From contig CALARE010000047.1 of the NCBI GenBank assembly GCA_937888725.1, forward strand, positions 1 to 27,845: 27,845 nt of DNA, in the 5' to 3' direction. This document shows, in pieces, positions 9,401 to 17,404 of the stretch. Source of the stretch: an uncultured Alphaproteobacteria bacterium. GTDB taxonomy: Bacteria > Pseudomonadota > Alphaproteobacteria > CAAHEQ01 > UBA3637. The position numbers and the translations under genes were made by a program. The notes beneath the pieces are model-generated. The model was not told where the DNA came from, made no database searches, and was given only the letters and a program-made list of their open reading frames with translations. How positions within the stretch are numbered: position 1 is the stretch's first letter; the number at the start of each line of letters is the position of its first letter.

Positions 9401-10919
9401 GCCAGATGTTAAAAGAATCAAACCGACTGAAAGTAAATTAGAAAAATTAACAAAATATTCTTTAAAAGAGCTTCATATTCCTAAATTAGAGGATTTAGGA
9501 AATAGGGGATATGTTCTTTTAGATGATTTTGATGATGTGAAAATTGAAGTAAATCAAGAGGCTTTAAAAGCAGATGGTGTTCTATTCTTTAAAGATGTTC
9601 TCTTTGATTCCAAACGTGGGGTTTTTATCTCAAGAAGTGCAAAGGAAAGCGGTTTTGTCATTGCACTTAATGAAAATATAAAAAAGGCTGGAGAATATGT
9701 GGGTGGTACCCCAGAAATGAGGATTGTTGAAAAAGAGGGGATAACTTCAATTTTTATCAATTCAGAAGAAATGATTTCATTTGAAAAAGGAGAGGTTACA
9801 AAACTAAAGTTGGATTATATTAGAAATCTAGGCCGATCAGCTATTAGAGATTTTGATAAGCTTCAAGAGCTTTCTATGAAAAATTTGGAATCTATGGAAG
9901 ATAGCAATATAAATTTTTGCCAGATTGAAAAATTAAATTTGCCCAGATTGGTTAGAATAGATAATTATTGTTTCAACTCCTTAAGATGTCATGAAATTTC
10001 TTTGCCACGTCTTCGATATGCCAAATCTTCTTGTTTTTCATCTAATTCCAAATGTTCAAAAATTAGTCTTCCTTCTTTGCGTGAGATTGATTTAGATGGG
10101 TCATTTGAGGTGAGTTATGGCGAGTTTTACTCAAAAAATCTTGAGACAGATTATTTTAAAAACAATAATCAGATTTTCTTTGGAGAGTTGTTGATTGATT
10201 TGACGAAGCAACAGGTTCAATTTCCAAACAAGACAAATCCTTATGTGAATTTTTCTAAAATGCTTGAAAAAGAGTTAAAGGGTGCAAAGATAACCATTCA
10301 TGAAGAAGATGGTGAAAGAATTTTATGTGCCGATGGTCGCCCTGTGATTAAAGAACAAGATGGAAAAATAACAGGTCTTTATCTTGAAAAAGCAGATACC
10401 TTATCACTGAAAGTTTTCCTGCCGAATCTAAAAGAGATTATTGCACCAAATGCAACAAAAATTGAAAGAGGCAGTGGTAATAGGTTTACCTCTTTAGAGC
10501 GTCTTGTTGCTGATAATGTGATTGAAATTGAGGATGATTGTTTCTCTTTTGATTCGTATCGTTTGTATCAAGAAGGGCACTTAAAAGAGATTTCACTTAA
10601 AAAAGTTCAAAAAATAGGGAATAATTGTTTTGTTGGTTTAGAGGATGTTGAAAGTTTAACCCTAAATAATTTGAGATCGTGTGGTGAAAAGTGTTTTGTA
10701 GATATGCCATATCTTCAAAAAATGCAAGCTGTTCATTTGGTATCTGCTGGAAAGGGTTCTTTTGAAAGAACTTATTCTTTGGTGGATTTGAAAACACCTT
10801 TGTTGCAAAATCGTTTGGAATTATTTAAATCTCACCCAAAGCGTAAAGCTGTTTTAAAAAGTATGAAAGAAAAAGGCTTTTTGAGCCATATTCTGCATAC
10901 TGGATCGTTGGCGAAATAA
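6408..10919 (+). CDS. Double-headed head-LRR paralog, copy 3 (1503 aa, largest)
   Basis: Same layout as copy 2 and clearly its closest relative. Head 1 (about 1-305) has the box NQVSQQNGTTFAQML and the helical insert (about 98-145) but no NRYNHTV signature. Head 2 starts near residue 311 (base 7338) and has RREDEYGTSVISIQV (514-528). Its NRYNHT is followed by a 5-residue insertion (RETGE region) before NPDNTFNSNPD. Five LRR blocks follow, each preceded by a GKK/DKK...ADG-type cassette at about 656-697, 793-832, 936-977, 1086-1135 and 1288-1328. The C-terminus (NRLELFKSHPKRK, then a final SLAK) matches copy 2. A strong ribosome site (AGGAGGG, 6397-6403) lies 4 bases before ATG, and the 18-base gap to copy 2 implies co-transcription. 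No secretion signal is seen. Product activity unknown. Confidence 0.94.
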   Translation: MDSKIVFNQVSQQNGTTFAQMLRKYDKNILNIAGIVDILKYAGKDTVGTLFFLDTLKEDLDAFEKFRFSPSSIPYFDDELVEAFIQKAKEIRAVEDNYPKSANVAQEILESYKEKRRNKLATQKGVMPQDIKDVEIFVPTKEEKEAHPDTSFIEYGNPSYAIFYLLTTLVSSEIEFLKKKGEGISERNLETKSVREELEASLSRFMGKYHYQDGKLFRFNVEKNGVYFMDEDVLKNHEVLHYDSKRYFQIDGLIVDIETNQVINLAGVDKIKEEALLNQIKDKKLTAIKTKGVCVLMADGKEIAFVKEGRSLSTFEILARKKGKQYAENLRSADSTLFEIPDLIDVVQYADNSIDSSLISYLKSLKPKTEEKTKSDLDPIAHLFMAGYVPCFSHELTEKYTKWVNELVPVQVDDEGNHLVAVPQEIAVMLAKKYRRDKKEKLARIKRCDIESISDLDCLIVTSEDEKNMIRPYYRSDEEICTLKDPTRHEIKYMINAVKRNVADIKRENFKKIRREDEYGTSVISIQVSRNGGDISIKNRYNHTLDRETGENPDNTFNSNPDLISEGLSSALRQELGVDFYTTIVEIPYWHVRFGRCLFHYEHEVYGVYFSKDHYLKDGQVKPLKDCLDIGGSYLSKDGDLLLFDQRRGSGLFNVLNNEANGKKLKFETKGDLSYVYVGDRLLAKLKGSDMIGLYLKETMSLPDGFMSKAPLLEEFEAPNLLHIGDDVFKEAPCLKKVDAPNCLFAGSDALKESNEVVINMPNVFKEGKNTHLKTNPMLGENILSLSKRCPVEFKDKKVTMQLKNGQYTIFADGNKVAELDDEGAVKGLYLHHTKKLGYIPFPSLETLVAPQVEEVENWAFSGHTYQLKRLELPNCYYMASVPNEYTDAKITHENCQINAPYVYNNERGFEKGCLLKLLNSELYFNDSDGIFFNKYLKEKKLTVEEEGDKKYLYADGIHFITYDKRYKIIESVSLPGVEEIDLRIFNDDVYQLTRLSLPDVKRIKPTESKLEKLTKYSLKELHIPKLEDLGNRGYVLLDDFDDVKIEVNQEALKADGVLFFKDVLFDSKRGVFISRSAKESGFVIALNENIKKAGEYVGGTPEMRIVEKEGITSIFINSEEMISFEKGEVTKLKLDYIRNLGRSAIRDFDKLQELSMKNLESMEDSNINFCQIEKLNLPRLVRIDNYCFNSLRCHEISLPRLRYAKSSCFSSNSKCSKISLPSLREIDLDGSFEVSYGEFYSKNLETDYFKNNNQIFFGELLIDLTKQQVQFPNKTNPYVNFSKMLEKELKGAKITIHEEDGERILCADGRPVIKEQDGKITGLYLEKADTLSLKVFLPNLKEIIAPNATKIERGSGNRFTSLERLVADNVIEIEDDCFSFDSYRLYQEGHLKEISLKKVQKIGNNCFVGLEDVESLTLNNLRSCGEKCFVDMPYLQKMQAVHLVSAGKGSFERTYSLVDLKTPLLQNRLELFKSHPKRKAVLKSMKEKGFLSHILHTGSLAK

Positions 10920-10951
10920 AAAACGGTTTTGGCTTGATGTGTTATTTTATA

Positions 10952-10967
10952 AAATATGTCAAATTTT
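10952..10967 (+). promoter_or_regulatory. 16-base box upstream of the copy 4 promoter
   Basis: AAATATGTCAAATTTT, identical to 19431-19446. In both places it ends one base before the -35 hexamer. It could be an activator or repressor site or an UP-like AT-rich element. It is not a clean palindrome. Confidence 0.55.
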
Positions 10968-10968
10968 A

Positions 10969-10997
10969 TTGATAAAATAATAAAAATGTGATATTAT
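10969..10997 (+). promoter_or_regulatory. Promoter for copies 4-8
   Basis: TTGATA (10969-10974), a 17-base spacer, and TATTAT (10992-10997) with TGA directly upstream (extended -10). Each hexamer is one or two bases from consensus. It lies in the 116-base gap after copy 3; transcription would start near 11004. Confidence 0.75.
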
Positions 10998-10998
10998 T

Positions 10999-11028
10999 CC
11001 TTTGATTATGAGAAAAATAATTCAAAGG
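10999..11028 (+). other. Inverted repeat covering part of the copy 4 ribosome site
   Basis: CCTTTGATTAT (10999-11009) can pair with ATAATTCAAAGG (11017-11028), giving 11 pairs, one bulged base and a 7-base loop. The right arm contains the AAAGG of the ribosome site AAAGGAGG (11024-11031). Because transcription probably starts near 11004, the full hairpin would form only in read-through RNA from copy 3; in DNA it could be an operator. Confidence 0.45.
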
Positions 11029-11035
11029 AGGCTTT

Positions 11036-12088
11036 ATGCTTGAGGAAAAAAGGGATTTAGATGGCGTTTTATATATTTATGACCAGATTTTGCCCGCATC
11101 ATCACAGGATAGACGGTTTGTAAAGATATTAGTCGCCCCCAATTTAAATGTGATGGGGAATGATTGCTTTTATCGTTGCCCTCATCTTGAAAAAGTTGTT
11201 GCCCCCAGTTTAAAAAAAATAGGAACGGGTTGTTTTGATGAATGTCCCAAATTAACGAATGTTGTTGCTCCGTTTTTGACATTTCAAGGTATTCAATTTA
11301 TAGGCGGATTATTCATTGATTTAAAAGAAAAACGTTTTTTAAATAATGGGAATTTTTCACATCAGTTTGTAGATGCACTTGAAGCTGAAATTCAAAATGA
11401 TGCACCACTTGTGATTGAAAAAAAAGAGGGGGTTCAGGTTTTAAAATCGGGCGATTTTACAATTTTGAAAGAAGAAGCGGGTGTTATCACAGAGATTTGT
11501 TTGCCAACTGCTGAAAAGTTGCCCGCCCACAGTTTATATGAAAATGAAGGGGTGAAAGAGCTTGTTTTATTATCAGCTAAAAAAATTGATCATAATGCGA
11601 TTTATAAAGCAAAAGCGTTGCAAAAAGTGGTGGCTCCACATGTAGAGGAGGCAAGATTTTCAAACTTTTCAAAATGCCCCGCTTTAAAAGAAGTTCAAGT
11701 GCCAAAGTTACTTTTTGTTGAACATAGTTGTTTTAATGATAACCCGATGCTCGCCTCATTAGATGTGCCAACTCTTGAAAATGTGGATCGAAACTGTTTT
11801 TGTTATTTGCCCGCTATGCAAGCATTTTATGGTCCCAAAATTATAGCGATTGGGGAATCTTCTTTCCAATATAATCCAAATATGAAAACGGTTGTCTTGC
11901 CTAAATTGTTGGAGTTGGAGCGGGGTATGCTTTATCGTTCAGGGGTGCAAGAATTTTATGCTCCCAAAATTCACAATCGAAGCCAATCTATCAAATACTT
12001 AAAAAATGCGAAACACCTGATTAAAAATAAGGCCGTTTTACCTTTGAATTATAAAAACCGTATCAAGGATGAAAGGCAAAATGTCTAA
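11036..12088 (+). CDS. Headless LRR paralog, copy 4 (350 aa)
   Basis: The only copy with no head: neither SVYDIIK, REDEYG nor NRYNHTV is present. Its first residues (DLDGVLYIYDQILP) align with the end of a linking cassette, so the protein starts at the threshold of an LRR block. It has a short LRR block (about 30-78), one cassette (about 84-153, with GLFIDLKEKRF at its front) and a second block of about seven repeats (160-305). It ends in the cap YAPKIHNRSQSIKY and a short basic tail. The ribosome site AAAGGAGG (11024-11031) is 4 bases from ATG, among the best in the window, and the gene has its own promoter, so this looks like a working first gene, not debris. The stop overlaps the copy 5 start by 8 bases. 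Function unknown. Confidence 0.93.
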   Translation: MLEEKRDLDGVLYIYDQILPASSQDRRFVKILVAPNLNVMGNDCFYRCPHLEKVVAPSLKKIGTGCFDECPKLTNVVAPFLTFQGIQFIGGLFIDLKEKRFLNNGNFSHQFVDALEAEIQNDAPLVIEKKEGVQVLKSGDFTILKEEAGVITEICLPTAEKLPAHSLYENEGVKELVLLSAKKIDHNAIYKAKALQKVVAPHVEEARFSNFSKCPALKEVQVPKLLFVEHSCFNDNPMLASLDVPTLENVDRNCFCYLPAMQAFYGPKIIAIGESSFQYNPNMKTVVLPKLLELERGMLYRSGVQEFYAPKIHNRSQSIKYLKNAKHLIKNKAVLPLNYKNRIKDERQNV

Positions 12089-13919
12089 GTCGGTCTATGA
12101 TATCATCAAAAAGCAAAATGGGGAAGCTTTTGCAAAAGCTATTCGCAACTTTGATAGTGGGATTTTTGAAGTTGAAAATTTGCCCCATATTGTCCGTTAT
12201 GCTGGTCGCAATGCCTTACCACTTTTGGAGTTTTTGGAAGCGATGAAATTAAATATTCGTCAAACGTATAAAACGAATAAAACGCCCTTTCGGTTGCTTG
12301 AAGAGGCTGGGTATGATGCGTTTTATGCTGATACGCTCGAAAAACAAAATTCAATTAAACCTTATTTTAAAGAAGATGAAGAGCTTTGTACCTTTGATGA
12401 TGAGGAAAGGTATCAAGATTATCACATTATTCATGCGGTGAAAAAAAATGTGGATAGCATTAAACGTGAAAATTTTGATGGAATTGAAGAACGTGAAGAT
12501 GAATATGGCACCTCTGTGATTAGTATCCAAATTTTAAAAACAGGTGGTCTTATTAAAATTTGTAATAGGTACAATCATACAGTTGAAAATCCAGATAATA
12601 CTTTTGATTCTAATCCTGATAATATTATCAAAGGCTTAAGTTATGCGTTGCAACGTTATTTTAATGTTGATTTTATAATCGCAGAAAATCCTTTACCAGA
12701 TGATTACCTCTGTCAAAATGGTCGGATTTTTAAATTTATTGATGAAATTAATAATGTTTATTATGGGGAAGAATTTTATTTAAAAAATGGGGTTGTTTAT
12801 CCTGTGAACAAAGATTATCAACTCATGGCAAATGGGTTTTTAATCGATTTTAAACAAAAAAAAGTTTTTAACATAACCAATTCAGAAGACAACTTATTTA
12901 AAGTGTTGAAAGATGAATTAGAAGGGACCTGTTTATCTGTTCAAAAAAAAGAGGGGAGAACCCTTGTTTTTGCTGATGAGAAGGAAATCCTTTCTGTTCA
13001 AGAGGGAAACATTATAAAATTATCTTTGTATAATACAAAAAAACTCAATAAATTTTTGGTTAGAAATTTTTATTTAGAAGAATTTTATGGATATCAAGTT
13101 GAAGAAATAAGTGGTAGAAGTTTTTATAATTTTCGTGCTTTAAAAAAAGTTGTGTTGCCATGTTGTAAGAAAATTGATCAAAGTGCATTTTTTAACGTTA
13201 AGTGCAAAATTCAGGCTCCTTTGATGGAAAAAGAGGGTTTTTATTTTTTTGAGAACGGAATTGTGTTTTCTCCAAAGTTAAAACTTTTTTATCTACGGGG
13301 AAATTTAACTTTGAAAATGTTTAAATTTTTGAATGCACAAATGGCTAATTATAATCATTTTAAAGTGAAAAAAGATGATTTGGGATATATTATTTTAGCC
13401 GATAGAAAACCATTTTTACGCTTTAAGAACAATCAATTAACAGGGATTTATTTGCATAAAGGATGCCCTAAAATTGACGAAGGTATTATCGCTGATTTGT
13501 ATTATTTAGAGGAGTTTTCATCAACAAAAACAATACAGGTTGAAGAAAATAATTTTTTAGATTGTCCACGTTTGAAAAAAGTTTCTTTGCCAAATGTTGA
13601 ACAGATTTGTCTTGATAATACGTTTAGGCATTTAGCTTCATTGGAAGAGGTTGATTTATCTAGCTATAAGAAAGGAAATCGCCAGTCGATTTTTGGTGTG
13701 AATTGCCCCAATTTAAAACGATTGAAAATTCCTTTATGTGAAGTTGATGATTCTAAGGAATATTGCTACTTAAAAGGGATGAATTTTGGATACTTCAAAC
13801 ATATTGAAAAAATTGAAGTAAAAAATGGTGTGATTGTTCAAAATAATGGCAAAACCGTTGGAAGAAGAATGATTTATGACGAACTACTTTTTGTGAAAAA
13901 AGGGAGGACTCGTGCCTAA
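12081..13919 (+). CDS. Head-LRR paralog, copy 5 (612 aa)
   Basis: Standard single head: MSKSVYDIIKKQNGEAFAK at the start, AGYDAFYADTLEKQNSI near 76-92, REDEYGTSVISIQIL near 138-152, and the ICNRYNHTVENPDNTF variant near 160-175. Two cassettes (about 272-316 and 414-458) separate two short LRR blocks; the second carries NCPNLKRLKIP-type repeats. The family cap is missing; the C-terminus diverges into VQNNGKTVGRR and a KKGRTRA tail whose codons contain the copy 6 ribosome site. I chose ATG 12081, not the in-frame ATG at 12069: AAAGG (12072-12076) sits 4 bases before 12081, whereas AAGG directly touches 12069, and MxKSVYD is the family start. Overlaps copy 4 by 8 bases. Likely cytoplasmic. Confidence 0.93.
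   Translation: MSKSVYDIIKKQNGEAFAKAIRNFDSGIFEVENLPHIVRYAGRNALPLLEFLEAMKLNIRQTYKTNKTPFRLLEEAGYDAFYADTLEKQNSIKPYFKEDEELCTFDDEERYQDYHIIHAVKKNVDSIKRENFDGIEEREDEYGTSVISIQILKTGGLIKICNRYNHTVENPDNTFDSNPDNIIKGLSYALQRYFNVDFIIAENPLPDDYLCQNGRIFKFIDEINNVYYGEEFYLKNGVVYPVNKDYQLMANGFLIDFKQKKVFNITNSEDNLFKVLKDELEGTCLSVQKKEGRTLVFADEKEILSVQEGNIIKLSLYNTKKLNKFLVRNFYLEEFYGYQVEEISGRSFYNFRALKKVVLPCCKKIDQSAFFNVKCKIQAPLMEKEGFYFFENGIVFSPKLKLFYLRGNLTLKMFKFLNAQMANYNHFKVKKDDLGYIILADRKPFLRFKNNQLTGIYLHKGCPKIDEGIIADLYYLEEFSSTKTIQVEENNFLDCPRLKKVSLPNVEQICLDNTFRHLASLEEVDLSSYKKGNRQSIFGVNCPNLKRLKIPLCEVDDSKEYCYLKGMNFGYFKHIEKIEVKNGVIVQNNGKTVGRRMIYDELLFVKKGRTRA
13901..13907 (+). promoter_or_regulatory. Ribosome site for the GTG start of copy 6
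   Basis: AGGGAGG with a 4-base spacer to GTG at 13912. It lies inside the last codons of copy 5 (Gly-Arg of the tail). The strong site supports GTG as the real start. Confidence 0.75.
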
Positions 13920-15444
13920 AAGTGTTTATGACATCATCAAACACCAAAATGGGGAAGCCTTTGCCAAAGGGATTCGCAACTTTGATAGTGGGATTTTTGA
14001 AGTTGAAAATTTGCCCCGTATTGTGCGTTATGCTGGGCGTGAGGTGTATGATTTGCTCCCCTATTTAGCGAGCTTAAAACCAAGAAAAGAAGAAAGAAAA
14101 GATTTTTCAACAGCTGACGATTTGTTCCAACTTGCGCAAAAAGCGGGGTATAATGTCATTTATGCCGATACTTTTGAAAAACAAAATTCAATTCAAAATT
14201 TGTTTACCCCCAATGAAGAATTGTGCACGTTTAGGGATGTTACACGTTTTAAGAATTATCATATTTTTCATTTGATAAAAGAGGGGGCTGAAAAACTCAA
14301 TCGAGCTGATTTTTATGGCAAAGAGGAACGGGAAGATGAATATAGTGCCTCCGTGTTGAGCATTCAAATTGCCAAACAAGGGGGATTTATTAAAATTTGT
14401 AATCGTTACAATCACACGGTTGAAAATCCAGATAATACCTTTTATTCCAACCCTGACAAGATTATTGACGGCATGACGCTTGCGATTGAAAAGTTTATAG
14501 GGCAACGCATTGAAACGGGTGGCGTTGATGTTCCAAATGGATATTTGAATTTTGATGGTTGCTTGTATAAATATCATTTGGAATCGGATAATCTCTTTTT
14601 TGGCACTGATTTTTATATCAAGGATAATCGTATTCATTTTATCAACAAAGATTATCAAATGATTGTGGATTGTTTTTTGGTCGATTTTAAAGAAAATAAA
14701 ATCAAACCGTTGCATGACATGAGTGGTGATGGGCGAAGGGTGGTTTATTTTCATTCAACATTTAGTCATGTACCATTGATTTTAAAAGAAATGGAACAAG
14801 GGGGACGTTTGACACGGATAAAAGAAAATGACACTGATGTTGTTTTGTTAGATGGTCGTGCGATTTTAAAAGCAAAACAAGGCAAAATGACCTATTTGCA
14901 CTTGACAAAACCCGTTGAATGTAAAGGAAATTTGTTTTGTTATCATGACTCAATTGAGGCGGTTTATTTAGATAATTTAGAAAAAATGGATAGCATAGAG
15001 TTGTTTGCCTCCTTTTTTTCGTGTAGCAATTTAAAGGTTCTTTCACTACCTAAGTTAAAAGAGGTTTCATCGGGAAGCATTGCACATTTGCCAATGTTGC
15101 AACGGCTTGATTTGAAAAATGTGGAAAAAGTAGGGCGTAGTTGTTTGAATTATTTGGGGCGTGTAACAAGCCTTGAATTGCCAAAATTAAAAGAGTTGGA
15201 TTCTTTTTCATTAGGTCGTAATAAAGTTATGCGTTCAATTATACTTAAAAATGTAAAAGAATTGAAAGATGAAACCATTGTTTATAATCCCTTGTTGGTT
15301 AATGTTGAGCTTTCTTCTGATGTGCAAAAAATTCATGAAACAGCCCTACAGCATAATCCTTTTTTAGGGTTAAAAAGGGTGATTTGTCAAAATAAACAAC
15401 AAATGGCAATTTCATGCCAGAACAAAGGACGTCAATATGAATAA
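13912..15444 (+). CDS. Head-LRR paralog, copy 6 (510 aa, shortest with a head)
   Basis: GTG start giving MPKSVYDIIKHQNGEAFAK, the only non-ATG start chosen in the array. The head is complete but drifted: AGYNVIYADTFEKQNSI (79-95), REDEYSASVLSIQIA (140-154) and ICNRYNHTVENPDNTF (162-177). The beta segment FGTDFYIKDNRIHFINKDYQ is at about 230-249. A single cassette (about 290-332) leads into a single LRR block of six to seven repeats (343 to about 487) ending in a degenerate repeat (ELSSDVQKIHETALQHNP). There is no YAPKL cap. The tail NKGRQYE encodes the AAAGGA ribosome site of copy 7, and the genes overlap by ATGAATAA. The first 40-odd codons are nearly the same DNA as copy 5. Function unknown. 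Confidence 0.93.
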   Translation: MPKSVYDIIKHQNGEAFAKGIRNFDSGIFEVENLPRIVRYAGREVYDLLPYLASLKPRKEERKDFSTADDLFQLAQKAGYNVIYADTFEKQNSIQNLFTPNEELCTFRDVTRFKNYHIFHLIKEGAEKLNRADFYGKEEREDEYSASVLSIQIAKQGGFIKICNRYNHTVENPDNTFYSNPDKIIDGMTLAIEKFIGQRIETGGVDVPNGYLNFDGCLYKYHLESDNLFFGTDFYIKDNRIHFINKDYQMIVDCFLVDFKENKIKPLHDMSGDGRRVVYFHSTFSHVPLILKEMEQGGRLTRIKENDTDVVLLDGRAILKAKQGKMTYLHLTKPVECKGNLFCYHDSIEAVYLDNLEKMDSIELFASFFSCSNLKVLSLPKLKEVSSGSIAHLPMLQRLDLKNVEKVGRSCLNYLGRVTSLELPKLKELDSFSLGRNKVMRSIILKNVKELKDETIVYNPLLVNVELSSDVQKIHETALQHNPFLGLKRVICQNKQQMAISCQNKGRQYE

Positions 15445-17404
15445 GTCAGTCTATGATATCATCAAACGGCAAAATGGCGAAGTCTTTGCACAAGGGATCA
15501 GGCGGTATGATAATGGGATTTTTGATGTTCCAAATTTGCCTGAAATTGTGAAATTTGCAGGCAGAAATCCCCTTCCTTTACTCTCCTTTTTAGAAAGTTT
15601 AAAGCAAGTTAAAATTCCAGAAATTGAAACGGGAAAATCCCCATTCGAATTATTAACAGAGGCGGGATATGATGCTTTTTATGCCGATAGCTTAGAAAAG
15701 CAAAATCAAATTGAGCCTTATTATACTGAAAATGAGGCTTTGTGTACGTTTATGGATAAATCAAGATACATTCGTTATCATATTATTCATGCCGTAAAAA
15801 AAGGGGCTAGTCAGTTAAAACGGTCTGATTTTAAAGGAAAAGAAAAAAGAGAGGATGAATATGGTGTTTCAGTTTTATCCATTCAAATTTTAAAAGAGGG
15901 TGGTTTTATTTCCATTAAAAACCGTTATAACCATGGGGTGGAAAATTCAGATAATACCTATAATTCGAACCCTGATAATATTATTAAAGGGTTATCGTTG
16001 GCACTTAAAAGACATTTTAATGTTGATTTTTCCTCACAAGAAAAAGATTTGCCCACGGGATATCAATATATTGATGGGAAAATTTATAAATACCATACCG
16101 AGCTAGATCACATCTATTTTGGTGACAGGTTCTATATTCAAAATGGTGTGGTGAATTTTTTGGATAAAGATTATGAAATCGTGATTGATGATTTTATCAT
16201 TAATTTAAAAGAAAAACGGGTACAATATCCCCTCTCAGGAAAAAAGAGTTGTCCTACAACATCTAGTTATTCGAATTTGCACTTGTTGGTGGAAGATGAA
16301 ATAAAAGATAAAACGGTGCGTGTTTCAAAGTCTGGGGATGAAAAATCCATTTATGTGAATGGAAATTTGATTTTAAAGGCAAAAAACAATCAATTAACAC
16401 ATCTTTATTTGCCAACCACAAAGCGTAAAGCTATTTCTTTATTTAGCTTTCATCCGACAATTGAGGTGTTTGAATCGGGCTTTATTTCTGAAATTCAAGG
16501 GAGTTCTTTTTACCATTGTCCAAATTTAAAGACGGTTAAAATGCCCGTTCTTAAAGAAGTGACAGATTTGTTTATGGTTCATAATGAGTCTTTAATTGAG
16601 GTTGATTTCCCATCGTTAGAAAGAATGGGGAAAAATAGCTTTGTTCATTTACCTAATATTCTTAAAATGGTTTTTTTCTCTTTAAAAGAAGTGGGGTCAT
16701 ATTGTTTAAGGGAGTTTAAAAGTCTTGTGCAATTATCGGCACCACAGCTTGAAGTTGTAGATGTTAATTCATTGCAAAAATTATTTGCAATGAAAACACT
16801 GGATTTTGCCTCTTTAAAAAACTGTGCGAATGGGGTTCTTTCTTTTTGCCAAGAATTACAGGAAGTGAGATTGGCAAAATTGCAATGTTTGGCAGATTAT
16901 TGTATCTCAGATCTCCCAAAATTGGAAAATTTGTTTGTGCCTCAGTTGGAAAAAGTGGGTGATTTTTCTTTGAATAATTTAGGGGTTAAACGGGTGCATT
17001 TGGAGGCATTAAAAGAGGTTGGAAACGATTGTTTGAACAAAAATAAAAAATTAAAAATAGCTTCTTTTGCCACTTTAGAAAAAACAGGAGAAGCCTTTCT
17101 TGCCTGTTGCAACCGATTGTTGCAAGTAGATGTGCCAATGTTAAGGGAATTTCAAACAGATGTTTTTAAAAAGTCAAATAATTTAAAAGTGATTAAAGCT
17201 GATTCATTAACCCAAATTTCAAAATATGCAGGGTTGAAATATTTACCTTCTTTAATGTGTTTATATGCGCCGAATTTGGACGAGAGGGTTTTGTTTGCAA
17301 GTTTTTATTTGCACCCATTTCAAGAACAGCTTATTTCTAGAAACACATCAAAAGATTATCTTCAAATGATGTGTGCAGAGCAAAAGGGGCGTTTTTATGA
17401 GTAA
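15437..17404 (+). CDS. Head-LRR paralog, copy 7 (655 aa)
   Basis: Starts MNKSVYDIIKRQNGEVFAQ. Head boxes: AGYDAFYADSLEKQNQI (76-92), REDEYGVSVLSIQIL (138-152) and NRYNHGVENSDNTYNSNPD (162-180). The last departs from the family at the usually fixed Thr (Gly here) and Pro (Ser here). One cassette (about 287-325) is followed by an unbroken LRR block of about twelve 22-residue repeats (341-608), one of the cleanest solenoids in the window. The cap is YAPNLDERVLFASFYLHP (610-627). The tail AEQKGRFYE contains the GGGG ribosome site of copy 8, 7 bases before its ATG. Overlaps copy 6 and copy 8 by 8 bases each. No signal peptide. Confidence 0.94.
   Translation: MNKSVYDIIKRQNGEVFAQGIRRYDNGIFDVPNLPEIVKFAGRNPLPLLSFLESLKQVKIPEIETGKSPFELLTEAGYDAFYADSLEKQNQIEPYYTENEALCTFMDKSRYIRYHIIHAVKKGASQLKRSDFKGKEKREDEYGVSVLSIQILKEGGFISIKNRYNHGVENSDNTYNSNPDNIIKGLSLALKRHFNVDFSSQEKDLPTGYQYIDGKIYKYHTELDHIYFGDRFYIQNGVVNFLDKDYEIVIDDFIINLKEKRVQYPLSGKKSCPTTSSYSNLHLLVEDEIKDKTVRVSKSGDEKSIYVNGNLILKAKNNQLTHLYLPTTKRKAISLFSFHPTIEVFESGFISEIQGSSFYHCPNLKTVKMPVLKEVTDLFMVHNESLIEVDFPSLERMGKNSFVHLPNILKMVFFSLKEVGSYCLREFKSLVQLSAPQLEVVDVNSLQKLFAMKTLDFASLKNCANGVLSFCQELQEVRLAKLQCLADYCISDLPKLENLFVPQLEKVGDFSLNNLGVKRVHLEALKEVGNDCLNKNKKLKIASFATLEKTGEAFLACCNRLLQVDVPMLREFQTDVFKKSNNLKVIKADSLTQISKYAGLKYLPSLMCLYAPNLDERVLFASFYLHPFQEQLISRNTSKDYLQMMCAEQKGRFYE

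Noticed and set aside
10952..10967. Divergent promoter read from the reverse of the 16-base box (TTGACA on the minus strand)
   Set aside because: No -10-like hexamer at 16-18 bases spacing at either site, and no minus-strand gene to the left.
11036..12088. Copy 4 as a pseudogene fragment
   Set aside because: It has a promoter, a strong ribosome site, an intact frame and the same overlap with copy 5 as the other junctions.
14188..14754. Open frame of 188 codons on the minus strand
   Set aside because: It lies fully inside copy 6 antisense to its conserved head, has no family match or ribosome site, and similar shadow frames occur opposite the other copies.
17373..17396. Upstream in-frame starts (GTG 17373 for copy 8; likewise 12069, 21295, 23489, 25290)
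   Set aside because: Each would add only 2-8 residues that are not conserved. In each case the family start MxKSVYD has a better-spaced ribosome site.
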